In this document: piece by piece, positions 32,641 to 43,780 of the stretch
How positions within the stretch are numbered: position 1 is the stretch's first letter
Layout: each line of letters begins with the position of its first letter
Assembly: GCA_037176885.1 (NCBI GenBank)
Contig: JAWWNJ010000003.1
Span: 1,674,001 to 1,738,000, forward strand
Direction: 5' to 3'
DNA: 64,000 nucleotides
DNA from: Favolaschia claudopus
Taxonomy: Eukaryota > Basidiomycota > Agaricomycetes > Agaricales > Mycenaceae
Translations under genes and position numbers: made by a program
Notes under the pieces: generated by a model
What the model was told of the DNA's origin: nothing
Databases searched by the model: none
What the model saw: the letters and a program-made list of their open reading frames with translations, nothing else

Positions 32641-32984
32641 ATTAATCAGCCACAAATACATTGCTACTACTCTACTTATTATCCCTTTCCATCTTTCCCC
32701 CCTTTCCTCCCATCCCGCCCACTGCCCTCACCACGAATACAGCCCCCGCGCACATCACATACGCTGCCCGTCAAACTACTAACCTCTCCAACATGCAGAT
32801 CCCCCGGGCCCCGGCGTCCGAGCCTTGCTCCGCACACATGCGAGTCAAATCCGCTCCGCACCTGAACCCCGCTCCACATCCTCCCGCAGTCGCCCTCCCT
32901 GCCCCGTTTGCCTCGCACTCTGTCCGGACCAAGGCCCTCATACGGTTGGAATCCACCTGCATGACCGCCGTAGTAGTAGATAGT

Positions 32985-33194
32985 AGCCTGTTTGCGATGC
33001 AGCCATTGAATGGTTAATGGCTACGCAAGTGCCCGAATTCCGGCGTATTGACGAAAGCTACGCCCGGTCTGAGCATCCAATTTTCATTCCAAATAGCTCT
33101 TCTTGACTTCGACATAAAAGTTTAGCCCATCAAACTTTCCTAATACGGAAATCGGTAGCCATTCAATGGCTCCAATGGCTCTTCGCAAACCCTC
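32985..33194. mobile_element. diverged member of the GAG..TTTGCGG MITE family, about 210 bp
   Basis: The right end on the minus strand reads GAGGGTTTGCGAAGAGCC, the left end CCTGTTTGCGATGCAGCC, and both continue into CCATTGAATGG. Boundaries and TA sites are less clear than in the four intact copies. Confidence 0.5.
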
Positions 33195-33252
33195 GAGTAC
33201 CGTGTACTATAGCCGCTTGCAGCGGCTCGCGCACGATAATTGATTTCATCAT

Positions 33253-33309
33253 CATCACACCTTCCATAAATTGAAGATCAAAGTTGTCGACTTTGCGCGT
33301 CTGGCACTG
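33253..33309. repeat. second copy of the CAGTGCCGGACA-family terminus
   Basis: It matches 6272-6332 closely (CACCTTCCATAAATTGAAG, AAAGTTGTCGACTTTGCG) and also ends at TA (33310-33311). Confidence 0.5.
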
Positions 33310-33323
33310 TACCCTACCTACAT

Positions 33324-33666
33324 GCGGCGTGATCTGATGCTAGTCTCGTGACCAGACTCTTAAAGGGAACCCTGTAACTTACAGTGGCGGCGTGATCTGA
33401 TGCTAGTCTCGTGACCAGACTCTTAAAGGGAACCCTGTCATAAGCAATACTGTGGGAAAACTCGATCAATTTTTATAGCTCAAGGGTACGGTTCGACAGC
33501 CGCTGATTGTTCCAGACTCTTATGACAGGGTTCCCTTTGGGATGGCATAAGAGTCTGGTCACGAGACTAATCTGATGCCACCCCCCCAAAAAATCGACTC
33601 CACTTGCATCAAAAGTTCCAGAGATGCGCTGTTCTATTTTTAGGGGTGGCATCAGATCCCGCCGCC
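33324..33666. repeat. compound repeat: tandem 52-bp units plus inverted copies
   Basis: A unit beginning GCGGCGTGATCTGATGC and ending AAAGGGAACCCTGT occurs at 33324-33375 and 33387-33438 (63-bp spacing). Its parts return inverted at 33525-33540 and 33549-33581, and the outermost GGCGGCGTGATCTGATGC is answered by an inverted GGCATCAGATCCCGCCGCC ending at 33666. This looks like a fold-back element with a duplicated left terminus. Confidence 0.6.
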
Positions 33667-34071
33667 ATTGTAGGCGGCCGGACGGCCCTAGGTCTAGATT
33701 TCCTGACTAAGGGCCTGATCGGGTGCATTAGAATCCGGTTCCAGGAGAGAAATGGAGTTATTCCTGGATCGACGAGACGAAAGACAAAAAACCGATTGTT
33801 ATCTGAGAGTTGTAGAGCCGAAAGTGGTGTTCGTCTCAGCGGCGAAAGAAAACGGCAACGCGTTATCGACGAGGCAAACCGGCGGCACTCGCAGAACGAA
33901 GAAAATTAAAAATACGCGATTGAAATTCATGTCCGTCATACGAGAACAAAGGAAAAAAAAGTTGTCGAATCTGAAAAATAAGCATGAGCTCTTGCGCCTC
34001 GAGTTTAATCTCACAGCTCACCCACCATAATCCTCTACCCAGGTCACGAATAAGCAGAACAAGCAATTCCG
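33667..34071. other. no recognisable gene
   Basis: Short overlapping frames only. It is probably the 3' flank of the TPX2-domain gene on the minus strand. Confidence 0.4.
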
Positions 34072-36454
34072 TCACTGACCAAGCTCATGGCTCTTCTTCG
34101 TCTTCGGCGCCTCTTTGTACCACTCCGGCACCTCATGCGCCTTAGGCACAGCCTTTCTCCGCAACTCCGTAATCTCCCTCATCTCCTCCTCCTCGCGTTC
34201 CCGCCACTGCACCTCCCTCGCCACCTCCACCTCCCTCTCCTTCTCCCGCACCTTCTCATCAAACAACTCCCGTTCCCTGGCACGCATGTCCGTGCTGAAC
34301 GCAAGCGGAACAGGGACTGTGGGCGCCAATTGCGAGCGACGGAGCGCACCTTGCGCGGCAAGCGAAGCGTGCATGGATTTGAAGTCGGGGATTTTGTACG
34401 GCTTTGCGTTAGTTTGCTGTTGAGACGAGTCTTCTGAAGAGTGGGAAGTTCCTGTCGACGACGTACTCGATTCTTGACTTTGACTTGTAGTAGTAGGAGT
34501 CGGAACTTTGCGTGTCTAGAGATAAGGAATAGACGAGTTCAGTAAGAACGAGACCACGAACGAAAGCTAAAGTGAAATGAACTCTTACACTATGTGTCGC
34601 CACCGACGAAGACGAAGAACTCGCGCTGGATGCATCCGGCAACTTCCTGATCTTTGGCGCGGCGCTCACAACGGCTGTCCGCGGCAGCACCGTCGAACTG
34701 GATTTTGAACTTGCAGTTGAACTTGAAGTGGAGGATACCGCTCGCTGAGTAGCCCGCGCGGGTTTCCCTGGACCCTCGGAAGGTTTCCTCACGGGCTGCT
34801 TGCGCACGGCGTGCACGGGTGCGGACACCGTTCGAACGCCACCACGTCCGCGTCCCCGAACAGATCGCGTAGGAGGGGGACGGGCAACAATCACCGACTC
34901 CGCAGCAGCAGTAGACGGCAAACCAACCCCGACGCCAGCACTGACAACGCGCTTCTTACTCCGTACCCCACCGTCTTCTACTCCCGCTGCTGCTGCTGAG
35001 GGTGAAGGACGTTTAACGGCCGGTCTTATAGGCGAAGCCGCCCGCTCGCCCGACTGCCCGCTGCTCTCCTGCGTTGGTTTCCTTGGCGAAAGCTGGGATA
35101 ATGTCAACGGGCCACCGTCGCGTGAATTCGAACTCGACATCAACGGGTCAACCTGCGGAACGGAACCATCGACCTCCCAGTCGAGCACCTCCAAGCCGCA
35201 TGGCTTCTCCAGGTTCGTGTCGACGTCGACACCTTCCATCCGATTATCAGTGAAGCTTGGCGCACTGCGATGCGGGGAGATATCATCATCGCCAGAAAGA
35301 ACTTCCCCAACCGCCCCCGGGCCGGCAGGAGGCGAAGGCAGAATATTGTTATCGGCCATCGCGACATCTGAGTTTGAGTTGAAGTTCAACGAGGCGCTGT
35401 TATCGCTACCAGATTCACTAGAAAATTGCACAATCAGGTCAAAGCGGCATCGGACAAAGCAAATGCTGGAAACGAACGAAAAAGATGGTATCATCATTTG
35501 AGCTCCGTACATTAGCAGCCGTCCAGCAATCCCTCCCGAATCCGGCTCAGCATGTTGGTTTTTTGCGGGTGGTTCCAAATTGGCGGGGTGAGCGGTTTTT
35601 GCAGCGTCCCGAGCTTTCGTCGTGGCGAAGGTGATTGTTGTCGCCGACTTCGGCTTCGGTTTGACAGGATTCGACGACGTCGACGTCGTGGTGGCCGATT
35701 TTTGTTTCACAACCGTGGTAGCAGCCTCAACCTCAATGTCATCGTCAGTATCATCGATCAACTTCAAAGTCAGACTCACTTTTTTGGACTTCGGCGCTGA
35801 CAATTTCGCTGGTTTGTCTACTTCTGGCAACGATGGATTCTTCCGCTCTAAAGACCGGTCCGCGGGAGGAGCAGCTTTGACGGGTTCCGCATCTTTGGAA
35901 GACCCGCGATCGATGGGAGAGTCATTCGGCAGATGCGAAAGCAGCTCGTCGGATGATAAATTCACTGCAAGTGACTTTTCTTTCGACGACGACGCGGCAT
36001 CGGGTTCCTTGGAGCGAGGCATCGACTCCTGAGCATCCTTTGGCTCGCTATCGATTAATGCCCCAGTCCGAGGCGTGGCGGCGCCGAGAACGAATCTTGT
36101 CTTCATCTCGGTGGCAGGGATTGATTTTGGCGCTTTCACGGCCGTATGGGTGGCAGTTGGAGCCTGGATATTGGGCCGCGTGGTAGAAAGAAGGGATTTT
36201 GCGCTTTTTTGAGTCCCGCGGGCCACTACTGGCTTTGAAACTACCGGTGTCGCTTGCGGATCCACCAAAGTCATCGGCGCGTCCACCACGTTCCTTGGAA
36301 CCAAAGGCGAGCCCATTAAGGATGTACCACCACCAAAAAAATCTTCCGAGTCGCCATGAAGCAGGTCGTCGCCCGAATCAGCTGGAATCTGGAAGGAAAA
36401 GGACGCGTCGGATAGGGCTGGTAGATGGCGCAAGCTAAGGTCTGAGCCAGGCAT
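34072..36454 (-). CDS. TPX2-domain protein (spindle/microtubule-associated)
   Basis: Three exons on the minus strand: 36454-35511, 35417-34589 and 34515-34072, with introns 35418-35510 (GTACGG...TCTAG) and 34516-34588 (GTAAGA...CTCTAG). The spliced length is 2,217 nt, giving 738 aa with an intact frame. Most of the protein is Ser/Pro/Lys-rich and likely disordered. The C-terminal 115 residues carry a TPX2-like signature: KPYKIPDFKSMHA, PLAFSTDMRARERELFDEKV, an acidic/basic coiled-coil-like stretch, and VPKAHEVPEWYKEAP. The TPX2 family binds microtubules and activates Aurora-type kinases in spindle assembly. The ATG at 36454 (MPGSDLSLRHLP) is chosen over an in-frame ATG at 36625 because the intervening sequence looks like promoter/5' UTR. 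No disruption is seen; a likely working host gene. Confidence 0.82.
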
Positions 36455-36677
36455 GGGGGTCGATAGTAGAGCTGTATAAGGTCTAATGAGTGTCGGGTAG
36501 AGTATCGGAGCCCTATATGGACGAACTTGGCCGGATTCGAGGCGCAGCGCGGGCGCGATGACGAGGGAGAAGAGTGATAGTGTCACTGTGACAGACCCGT
36601 CGGTCAACCTCACGTGGGAGGTCACGCGTTTACGTAGTCGGCAAGCAAAGGTTCAGAAAATAAAAGCGACGAAAATA

Positions 36678-36862
36678 GAGGCTTTGCGGTAGCCATTGGC
36701 GGCTAATTTTTCTCACGACCCGCTGAGCACCTGGGCTCAAGTAAGCCACCCTGAGCAGCTGTTATGAAGGGCATCTCAAGGTGGCTAACTTGGCCCAGTA
36801 GCATCCGTAGTCGTTGTGTGGCACCAGCCGCCAGTTCGTGTGGCGGCTCACCGCAAAGGCTC
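36678..36862. mobile_element. MITE, GAG..TTTGCGG family, 185 bp
   Basis: The ends are GAGGCTTTGCGGTAGCC and the inverted GAGCCTTTGCGG, with TA at 36676-36677 and 36863-36864. It is the sister of the copy at 7042-7226. It sits about 220 bp upstream of the TPX2-domain gene start, in the probable promoter region. Confidence 0.78.
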
Positions 36863-36926
36863 TAATACCTGTGAGAAAAGATACGTGTTTTACCCCAGAG
36901 GCTGGCACTCTGATTCAGACAGTATA

Positions 36927-36977
36927 CGTAACAGTAACAGTAACAGTAAGTTGAGTCGGAGTCGGAGTCGGAGTCCG
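36927..36977. repeat. two adjacent hexanucleotide microsatellites
   Basis: GTAACA repeats (about 36927-36948) followed by GAGTCG repeats (about 36953-36977). Two hairpin-forming GGTCGGGC...GCCCGACC copies lie nearby at about 36993-37019 and 37224-37250. Confidence 0.7.
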
Positions 36978-37417
36978 GGAGTCTTCTCCCTGGTCGGGCC
37001 TGCCGTAAAAGCCCGACCATGGAGTTAGCGTTTGTAGCCGCAGCCGTTGGCCGTACATGCCGAATTTTGGTCAATTCGAGATCCGAAAGGCGGCATGCAC
37101 ATTTTGCCTTCCTATTTCGCCGGTTTCTTTGACCCATATAGTGGAGATCATACGTAGAAATCGATCTTTGACGGGCAACATCAGCCAAAAATGGACGGTT
37201 CGGGCGGAAAACAATAACTCCGTGGTCGGGCCTGCCGTGAAAGCCCGACCCGGGAGAACACTCAACAAACACTCAAAGAAAAATACTCAGTTCCAGCTAA
37301 CTGCAAAATTCAAGAGCACTCCCAAAAAAAAAAAAACGCTCTGATGGGACCTGACGTCACTCACTAATTTTGGTGCCGACTCCATCGCTGCTGTGTTCTT
37401 GCTTGCGCGCAACCACT

Positions 37418-37640
37418 ATGTCGCAGAATACTTACCGATACATCCCTCCTGCCCAGAAGAGGCTCGTAATCACCATGTCGTCCAATGGGATGAACAATAG
37501 GGCAGCTGCAACAGGCATCGGAGAAAGCACCATCAGAAGGATCAAACGGCCAAAGAGCGCGTACGATGGTCTGGTCGTCGCTCTCCAGCCGCTCAAAGCT
37601 GCAAGTGCTAATCCTTGCAAGTGCGCAGTCACATTCTGAA
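37418..37640 (+). pseudogene. N-terminal fragment of a Tc1-like transposase
   Basis: From the ATG at 37418 the frame reads MSQNTYRYIPPAQKRLVITM and continues with a helix-turn-helix-like AAATGIGESTIRRIKR, then ends without a catalytic domain. The opening matches the fragment at 5215. The helix-turn-helix would bind the terminal inverted repeats in the intact enzyme. It is a remnant or a short repressor-like frame; remnant is more likely. Confidence 0.5.
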
Positions 37641-37701
37641 CGTTTTCCACACATCCCAACTCTGCAGACGAGGCTGCGAGAAAACACTGCTCGTGTGGGG
37701 T

Positions 37702-38205
37702 TCATTGAAATAAAAATGGTTGAGATACAGAGAGCATACCAATGAGAGACTTCAAGCCGACGATTTTGGTTCTGGGAACCGGTCCGTTTGTGCGTGAACT
37801 CGAACTCGTGATTCTTCCCGGCACCGCAGAAGAGGCGGCAGCAGCAACGTGTGGTCGATGCATGGGATGGGATGGGAAAGTGTCCAGTTGAAGTTCATAC
37901 TGTCTCCCTGCTTCCCTCCCGCGCTGCTGTGTGGGCTGAGTGGATGTGCCGGATGCTGAGCAAATATCTTGATCTAATGGTCCTGCCACCTCTGGTGTTC
38001 CACTAGTTAAGATATTTGTAGGTCGGGTGAACTCCACATGTCTTGCACCATTGTAGGGGGGCGGGGATTCCAGATTCTGGTACGGAGGTAGGGTATCCTT
38101 AGACTCTTCTGCTGATATATTGTATCTTCTTTCGCCCGGTAGGACAAGGTTTCCCTCCGAGTCGAAAACAATTCCTGATCGTATTCTGAGCACTCTAAAT
38201 AACAC
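37702..38205 (-). CDS. small protein with PPxY motifs, partial
   Basis: The frame contains RSGIVFDSEGNLVLPGE, then DTLPPYQNLESPPPYN with two PPxY-type motifs, followed by a Ser/Thr/Gln-rich tail. PPxY binds WW domains, for example those of Nedd4/Rsp5 ubiquitin ligases, and often occurs in the cytoplasmic tails of fungal membrane proteins; a transmembrane segment would be expected upstream but the 5' exon is not resolved (a possible ATG lies near 38283). A GTATGC near 37740 could be a further splice donor. Function unknown. Confidence 0.4.
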   Translation of the reverse strand: MLFRVLRIRSGIVFDSEGNLVLPGERRYNISAEESKDTLPPYQNLESPPPYNGARHVEFTRPTNILTSGTPEVAGPLDQDICSASGTSTQPTQQRGREAGRQYELQLDTFPSHPMHRPHVAAAASSAVPGRITSSSSRTNGPVPRTKIVGLKSLIGMLSVSQPFLFQ

Positions 38206-38731
38206 TCACCGACTTAATTCGCGTTCTGACGACAAGAGCGCCGAGAACACCCAACTTTGCCGATAAGACTTCAAAGGGAGTCATTATTGTGTGTACCAAG
38301 TAACAAGTGGGAAGCAAATTCCTTCATGACCTCTGCCTGACGGCACACCACGGCAGCTGACCAGTCGAACGGAGGATGCTCGGAATTCTCCCAGGAATGT
38401 GGGAAAAAGTACTAGAGCACACGGGAAGACGAGCAGGGCCATGGTCTGTTTTAGGAAGTGAGTCTGTCACAACGTTATATTATCCTGTCCCTACTCAGCT
38501 CTTCACCGTCAGCATCGTCCTCGCCCTCACATGATAGCGCGACACGACCACTCAAAATGGCCTTCCGGGCGCGTCGCTGCTGCGCGTCTGCCCACTCTTG
38601 TATTCCGGCCAACTATAGGCTAGTTTGAATCAATATACATCAGCTTCGTACTCTTCCCTTCATTGTTCGAGCCGACACAATCAACTACACAACATACTTC
38701 AGTTTACTAGGATTCTGGTCTCGTACGGGCC
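38206..38731. other. no resolved gene
   Basis: Between two genes transcribed away from one another; it probably holds the 5' exon(s) of the PPxY gene and a promoter for the plus-strand kinase-like gene. No motif identified with confidence. Confidence 0.35.
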
Positions 38732-39540
38732 ATGGTCTATGTTTTCTCACGTAGTTTTTCTTGCTGCCCCATAACAGTCTGCACCAAGTGCAGCGTCGAT
38801 TTCTATATGCTAGATGGTCAAAAATGCAACAAATGTTTCAGGATGGCACAGCCCGGCTTGTCCGAAATTGACAAGGCCGTTGAACGGGTATGTTTCTACT
38901 GCTTCTCGGTGCAGCATAAATTTGCAGACTGAAGCTTCGACACAGGAAAAAGCTACTGACAGTGTAAAGGCTGTTCACTCGTATATGGTCAACTTCGACA
39001 GCCGCTGTGGCACAAATGCTGTCAGGCGTTTGGTATCTAATTTTCTCTATTAAATGTCATCTCACATTTACAAATTCTCCAGCGTCCGCCGCTTCGCTTC
39101 CGAACGCAATTGCCCAGATCCCGGGTGCAACGGAGCAAATCACTTCGTCGCAGTCAAGTGCATCTACCTCTGAACTCTGGGATATGGCCCATGAATAGAA
39201 AAGAAATGTTTCTCAACATTGTTTAGGCAAGCCGCGAGCGCAAAACCCGAATCTCGTCAAGGCGACTGTAGGGAAGATTGGAATGTCAGGCATAGGCACC
39301 GGCTCGACATCCAGAAGCAAACAGTATCTGCAAGACATCAAGGACAAGCGCGAAGAGGGCAGCAAGGTCAAGTTCAAAATTACGCAGTCCAAATCCGTCG
39401 TGAAAGATTCCTGACATCAAATTTACCATCCTGTTTGACGATGGCGAGCGTATCGACACGGCACTGGATGCTGTGGTCACTAAAGCGCAAGAATACTTTG
39501 CTGAGAGTTTCCCCACTTCACCAAAAGTGTATCGGTGAGT
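38732..39540 (+). pseudogene. 5' part of an alpha-kinase-like gene
   Basis: The first exon carries a Cys-pair motif (CTKCSVDFYMLDGQKCNKC) and ends LSEIDKAVER before GTATGT. Later exon-like pieces include KPRAQNPNLVKATVGKIGMS with SKQYLQDIKDKREEGSKVKF, and FTILFDDGERIDTALDAVV. The layout of N-terminal CxxC pairs, a helical linker and a beta-rich module is one I associate with agaricomycete alpha-type kinase genes. There are frame breaks and the gene is cut off just before the large element at 39748. The likely continuation is at 51571-51963. Confidence 0.42.
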
Positions 39541-39747
39541 TCAATTTTCTTTCGTCAAAATTCTCAACTCAGTTTGAAGTCATATGGTAACATTCTATGC
39601 CGCCTTAACAACCGCAAATATCTCGCGACTCGGAGCCACCGAAACGACTACTGGAACTGCGCTCGGGCTCCTGAGGACCAACAATACATTCCAGCCAACG
39701 CATACGAAAACAAGCGGCTATATCTTCGTCTCATTGTGGCTACCTCT

Positions 39748-42561
39748 TATGCTCGCCCGTTTGTAAAATAAACAAACCACATATCTCGCGACAAAATAAT
39801 ATATCTCACATGGGAGAAGAGATATATTCTACACCAAACTATCTCCAATTCAGAGCTTTGCAACTATCCATGCTCCAACCATATTCATCGAGATCTCCGG
39901 TGGTAAGTGAACATCTCGAATGACAATCAAAATATATCTCACACGCACCACATTATCTATCTAAAGTTTGAACACCTATTTCGAGGATGCCGGACTCAAT
40001 GACCGACGGTGCTCGCTCAATGCCCGTCCTGTTCAGCGCAGTTCTAAGGAGAAGGGCGGCACTCGGGCGGGACCAGGACGAACAGCGATCAACCATCGGC
40101 TCCCGGACCGGAGCTCAAGCTTTGTTGATCCGCGCCTGTTGCGCTTCGGCGTTCGCCGGAGGTTTGGTTCAACAGTTCAACTTCAACTTTGACTCGTGTT
40201 TGTGTCCTCATTTACATGCGAACGAGATCAATGATTCAAAAATCCAAGGGACGAAGGTCGTGCGGCGAATTCGTTTGGGCTCTGCAGCACAATTCCTGCC
40301 AGTGGTGTGGTGCACGACCGGGTTGCTTCTTTGCTTGCTGCGAGTGGGCAATAAAACCGAGCAATAGACTGGAGCGCATGTCTCTCCGCGCATCTGCAGG
40401 CTGCAGCTGGAAGAATCTCCAAAAGACTTCCGCTAGAATTGCCCTTGAAAGCGGCTTATCAGAATGTTCCAGCTCCGAGTCAAAGGCTGAAGAGTTTTCG
40501 CGACTGTCGTAGCTCAGAGCAGGAAAAGACTGTGGTCGAGACTAAGGCAGCTGTTGGAGGAGGAAGACAACTACGGAAAATTTTCGGTTAGATAGAATGA
40601 ATAGGCAACACAAGACAAGCCTTCCAGTCACGAGTAGTTTTGAGTTCAACTCATGAATTCCAAGAAGAATTTGGACCGTAAATTACCAACTGGAAGGAAC
40701 CATTGATACAACACCCCACCAAAGAAGAACTTGAATCGGGCGCCTGATAAATGAGTCGAGGTACGAATGCATATGAGCCTGAGGAGCAAATGCCCATCCA
40801 TCCACCCCTCAATCCAATACCACATCCACACAGTCAACAACACGTTTCAACGGCAGTTTCACCGAGGCGATGAAACCTGGCACTGCACAACTGACATTGC
40901 GATCAATATTTCAACGAAGTTTAACGGAAATAGCCTGAATCAAGATACCTATTGTACGCGCGTGTCGACTTTCCCCACCTTTCCAAGCGCGTGAAGGCAC
41001 GGATTTGAACACTGGGGCAAAAAATATTAATCGGCACACGCCAGGCTCTTTGAGGGCAACTCGAGCTCGAGGACTTGAGGGATTGAGTTGACTGGTGGGC
41101 CTTAATGAGGCTTGTGTTCAACGCAAATTTTCTTTGATGACAGTTTGAGCAGCACAGATGATCCGCTTGGAAAGTATCAGAGGTAAGGAACACTGGCAGG
41201 AGGTTAACTTGCTGAGTTTGAATAAATGAAGGACGATCCGTTTACATGAGAGGAAAGCCTGCACGGGGCATTCGAATATTTGACATGGGTTTCAGTAGAG
41301 GGAAGGTGGGGAGCGAGAACCCAAAATCCACTTGACTTTGTTTGTCTGCGGAGAAGATGCCGCAGTGCATAGCTGCGCACTAAACTCTGATGCGCTGTCC
41401 AGAGGTGGTAGTAATTTCCGAGAGCACAGTAGACACGCAGTGTTCTGGATGCTGTAGAAATCAGAAATTCGAACTTGCCTCATTTGCTCGATTCACTGGG
41501 GAAAGGGGCTTGAATTTTGGTGTGAGATGCTGTGATGAGAAAGTATGCTATCGACCCAACAAATAAAGTGCTGGAACGGGTCAATGCACCGTAAACTCAC
41601 CATTTCGTAAAGCACGAAAGACACATTCTTTAAATTTCGCTTTTGAACCTGCTTGCGAGTATGAGCCAGTTCCAGTGATTCCGATTTTCTCTGTAAACGA
41701 CATGAGGCTCTTTGTAGATAGAGTCTAAGAGCTTGGTACATAATACAGCTATTGTCAAACAACTCACGTTGAAATAATTTGCGTTCAGAATTTCTGAGGA
41801 CGAACTGGACTGGGAATGGGTCGTTCCTCATTCATCTGACTCTGACTTTCCTTCTAGAAAGCTGAGCGCTGAGAGATTGAGAAGGAATTCCATGGCCTAA
41901 CAGGAGAACTGATACCCTGTGAGTAGACCCATATACACGTTTGATACACGTAGACAGGAACGGAACTGTGAGTCGACAAAAGTGAACTTGAATGCCAGCC
42001 CGAAGATCGAGGATCGCTGGAGCGGGAAGTTCGAGAACATGCAGGCCACACCTCGAGCTTAGAAATGAGCGAACTTGGAGAGATCAATTTGAAGGACACG
42101 ACGGCTGGGATGCAAATGGCCGTGACTGTTCGTTCAAGACAAGAAGATCACTTCACCTTCGGCGAACGCCGAAGCGGAACAGGCGCGGATCAACAAAGTT
42201 TGAGCTCCGGTCCGGGAGCCGATGGTTGATCGCTGTTCGTCCTGGTCCCGCCCGAGTGCCGCCCTTCTCCTTAGAGCTGCGCTGAACAGGACGGGCATTG
42301 AGCGAGCACCGTCGGTCATTGAGTCCGGCGTCCTTGAAATAGGTGTTCAAACTCTAGATAGATAATGTGGTGCGTGTGAGATATATTTTGATTGTCATTC
42401 GAGATGTTCACTTACCACCGGAGATCTCGATGAATATGGTTGTAGTTGCAAAGCTCTGAATTGGAGATAGTTCGGTGTAGAATATATCTCTTCTCCCATG
42501 TGAGATATATTATTTTGTCGCGAGATATGTGGTTTGTTTATTTTACAAACGGGCGAGCATA
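39748..42561. mobile_element. 2.8-kb element with 0.4-kb terminal inverted repeats
   Basis: The arms at 39748-40165 and 42153-42561 are inverted copies of one another over about 410 bp, beginning TATGCTCGCCCGTTTGTA. The agreement is high throughout, with only a few scattered differences. The 2 kb in between has no recognisable protein. No exact target duplication is visible; CCTCT occurs just outside on the left (about 39743) and CCTCT also follows on the right (about 42567). It could be a long-TIR MULE-like or fold-back element. Confidence 0.68.
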
Positions 42562-42927
42562 TATAACCTCTGACCTTGTAAGTCGCTAATCTCATATTTT
42601 ATTTGTGCAGCCACTGAATTTTGTAGGAGCCAGAAGGCCAGTTTGCGTCGATGGAGTCTGCGATTCCGGCGTCGCGGAAACCTGCTTCTCGAGCTCTTGC
42701 CAGTCGACCAGCACCACCGTTGAGTGCCGTCCCAGTTAGTCTGGCCCCTCGCGTCTCACCCCACCTTAGAAAATTCACATTCTCAGTGTTGAGTACTTTG
42801 AGTCTCAGTCAAAGGCCGTCGTCCTTCAAGACCAAACAATGACATACATATTAGACAGCTTGTGGCACAGCCGCACGGCTCGTGCGGCTTTTTGTCACTT
42901 GTGCAAAGCCGCGGGAAAGTGGGGCCG
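42562..42927. other. no recognisable gene
   Basis: Spacer between the long-TIR element and copia copy 2. It has a hairpin AGCCGCAC..GTGCGGCT near 42871-42891. Confidence 0.35.
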
Positions 42928-43774
42928 TGAGAGTGTGCCCTCGTAGGACGCCAGTTTCACTGCGCAACGCTAGCCGGACGCTACACAGCTCAACAGCAAA
43001 ACCAACCAGCCGCAGGAATCTGCAAACGCTCGCAACTCCAGGCCACGCCATCCGCCAGACATGGCGACTACATCCGAACCCACCACTCCGGTGCTGGTCG
43101 TGGCAGAAAACTATCCAATCTGGAAGATTCGAATGGAGGGAGAGTTTGCCCGAGAGAAGGTTGGCCTCATCATCTCTGGGGAAGACAACGCGGCAACTCA
43201 GGCGGCTGCAGAAACCGCCGCTGCATCTGCCAGCACTGTCTCTGCCATCTATGGTGTCGTAACCACTTCCACTAGCGCTATCCGCGACTCTTTCCGCGTA
43301 CGCGATGCCCGAGCTCGTGGTATCATCCACAAGTTCATCTCCAACCCCATTCTCATATCCGTCGCTCATCTCACTGGCGCAAAGGAAACATGGGACGCCA
43401 TTGTCAAGGAGTACGAGAAGGTCAACGTTGGTGCCACTGCTTTCTTCACCCTGGTCCAAATGCTAGAGGCCAAGTGGGACCCTTCCACCAAGCTCGACGA
43501 CCACCTCACCAAACTTCGATCGGGCAGCCTGACGCTGACAAGTATGTCCCGGCCGGTCGACGATGAGTTCATGGCATGGATCCTGCTCAAATCACTGCCG
43601 GACACGACTGGGTGGAGACTGTTCGTCTCCCAGACCGTCAACAGTGTCCCCCAGGGCGGAAAGCTCGAGTTCTCCGAAGCTGAGCAGCGCATCAGAGCCG
43701 AGTTGGGAAACCCCATCATCACTGGCCCACAGGAGTCCGCGCTCGCAGCTGCAGTGCCGTCTTCGTCGACGAAC

Positions 43775-43780
43775 TATGTA
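43775..43780. other. TATGTA scar, candidate Tc1/mariner excision footprint
   Basis: Copy 2 reads GAACTATGTACAAAGGG where copy 1 reads GAACTACAAAGGG (plus-strand complement near 25525-25540). The extra 4 bp turn a TA into TA-TG-TA, the form left when a TA-flanked Tc1/mariner element is cut out. It shifts the gag frame. Confidence 0.6.

Noticed and set aside
34800..35501. 233-aa open frame on the plus strand
   Set aside because: It is antisense to exon 2 of the TPX2-domain gene, whose minus-strand frame, splicing and C-terminal domain are convincing.
39535..39771. small plus-strand gene next to the long-TIR element
   Set aside because: The frames run into the element's left arm and have no conserved features. 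They are better seen as the eroded end of the kinase-like gene.
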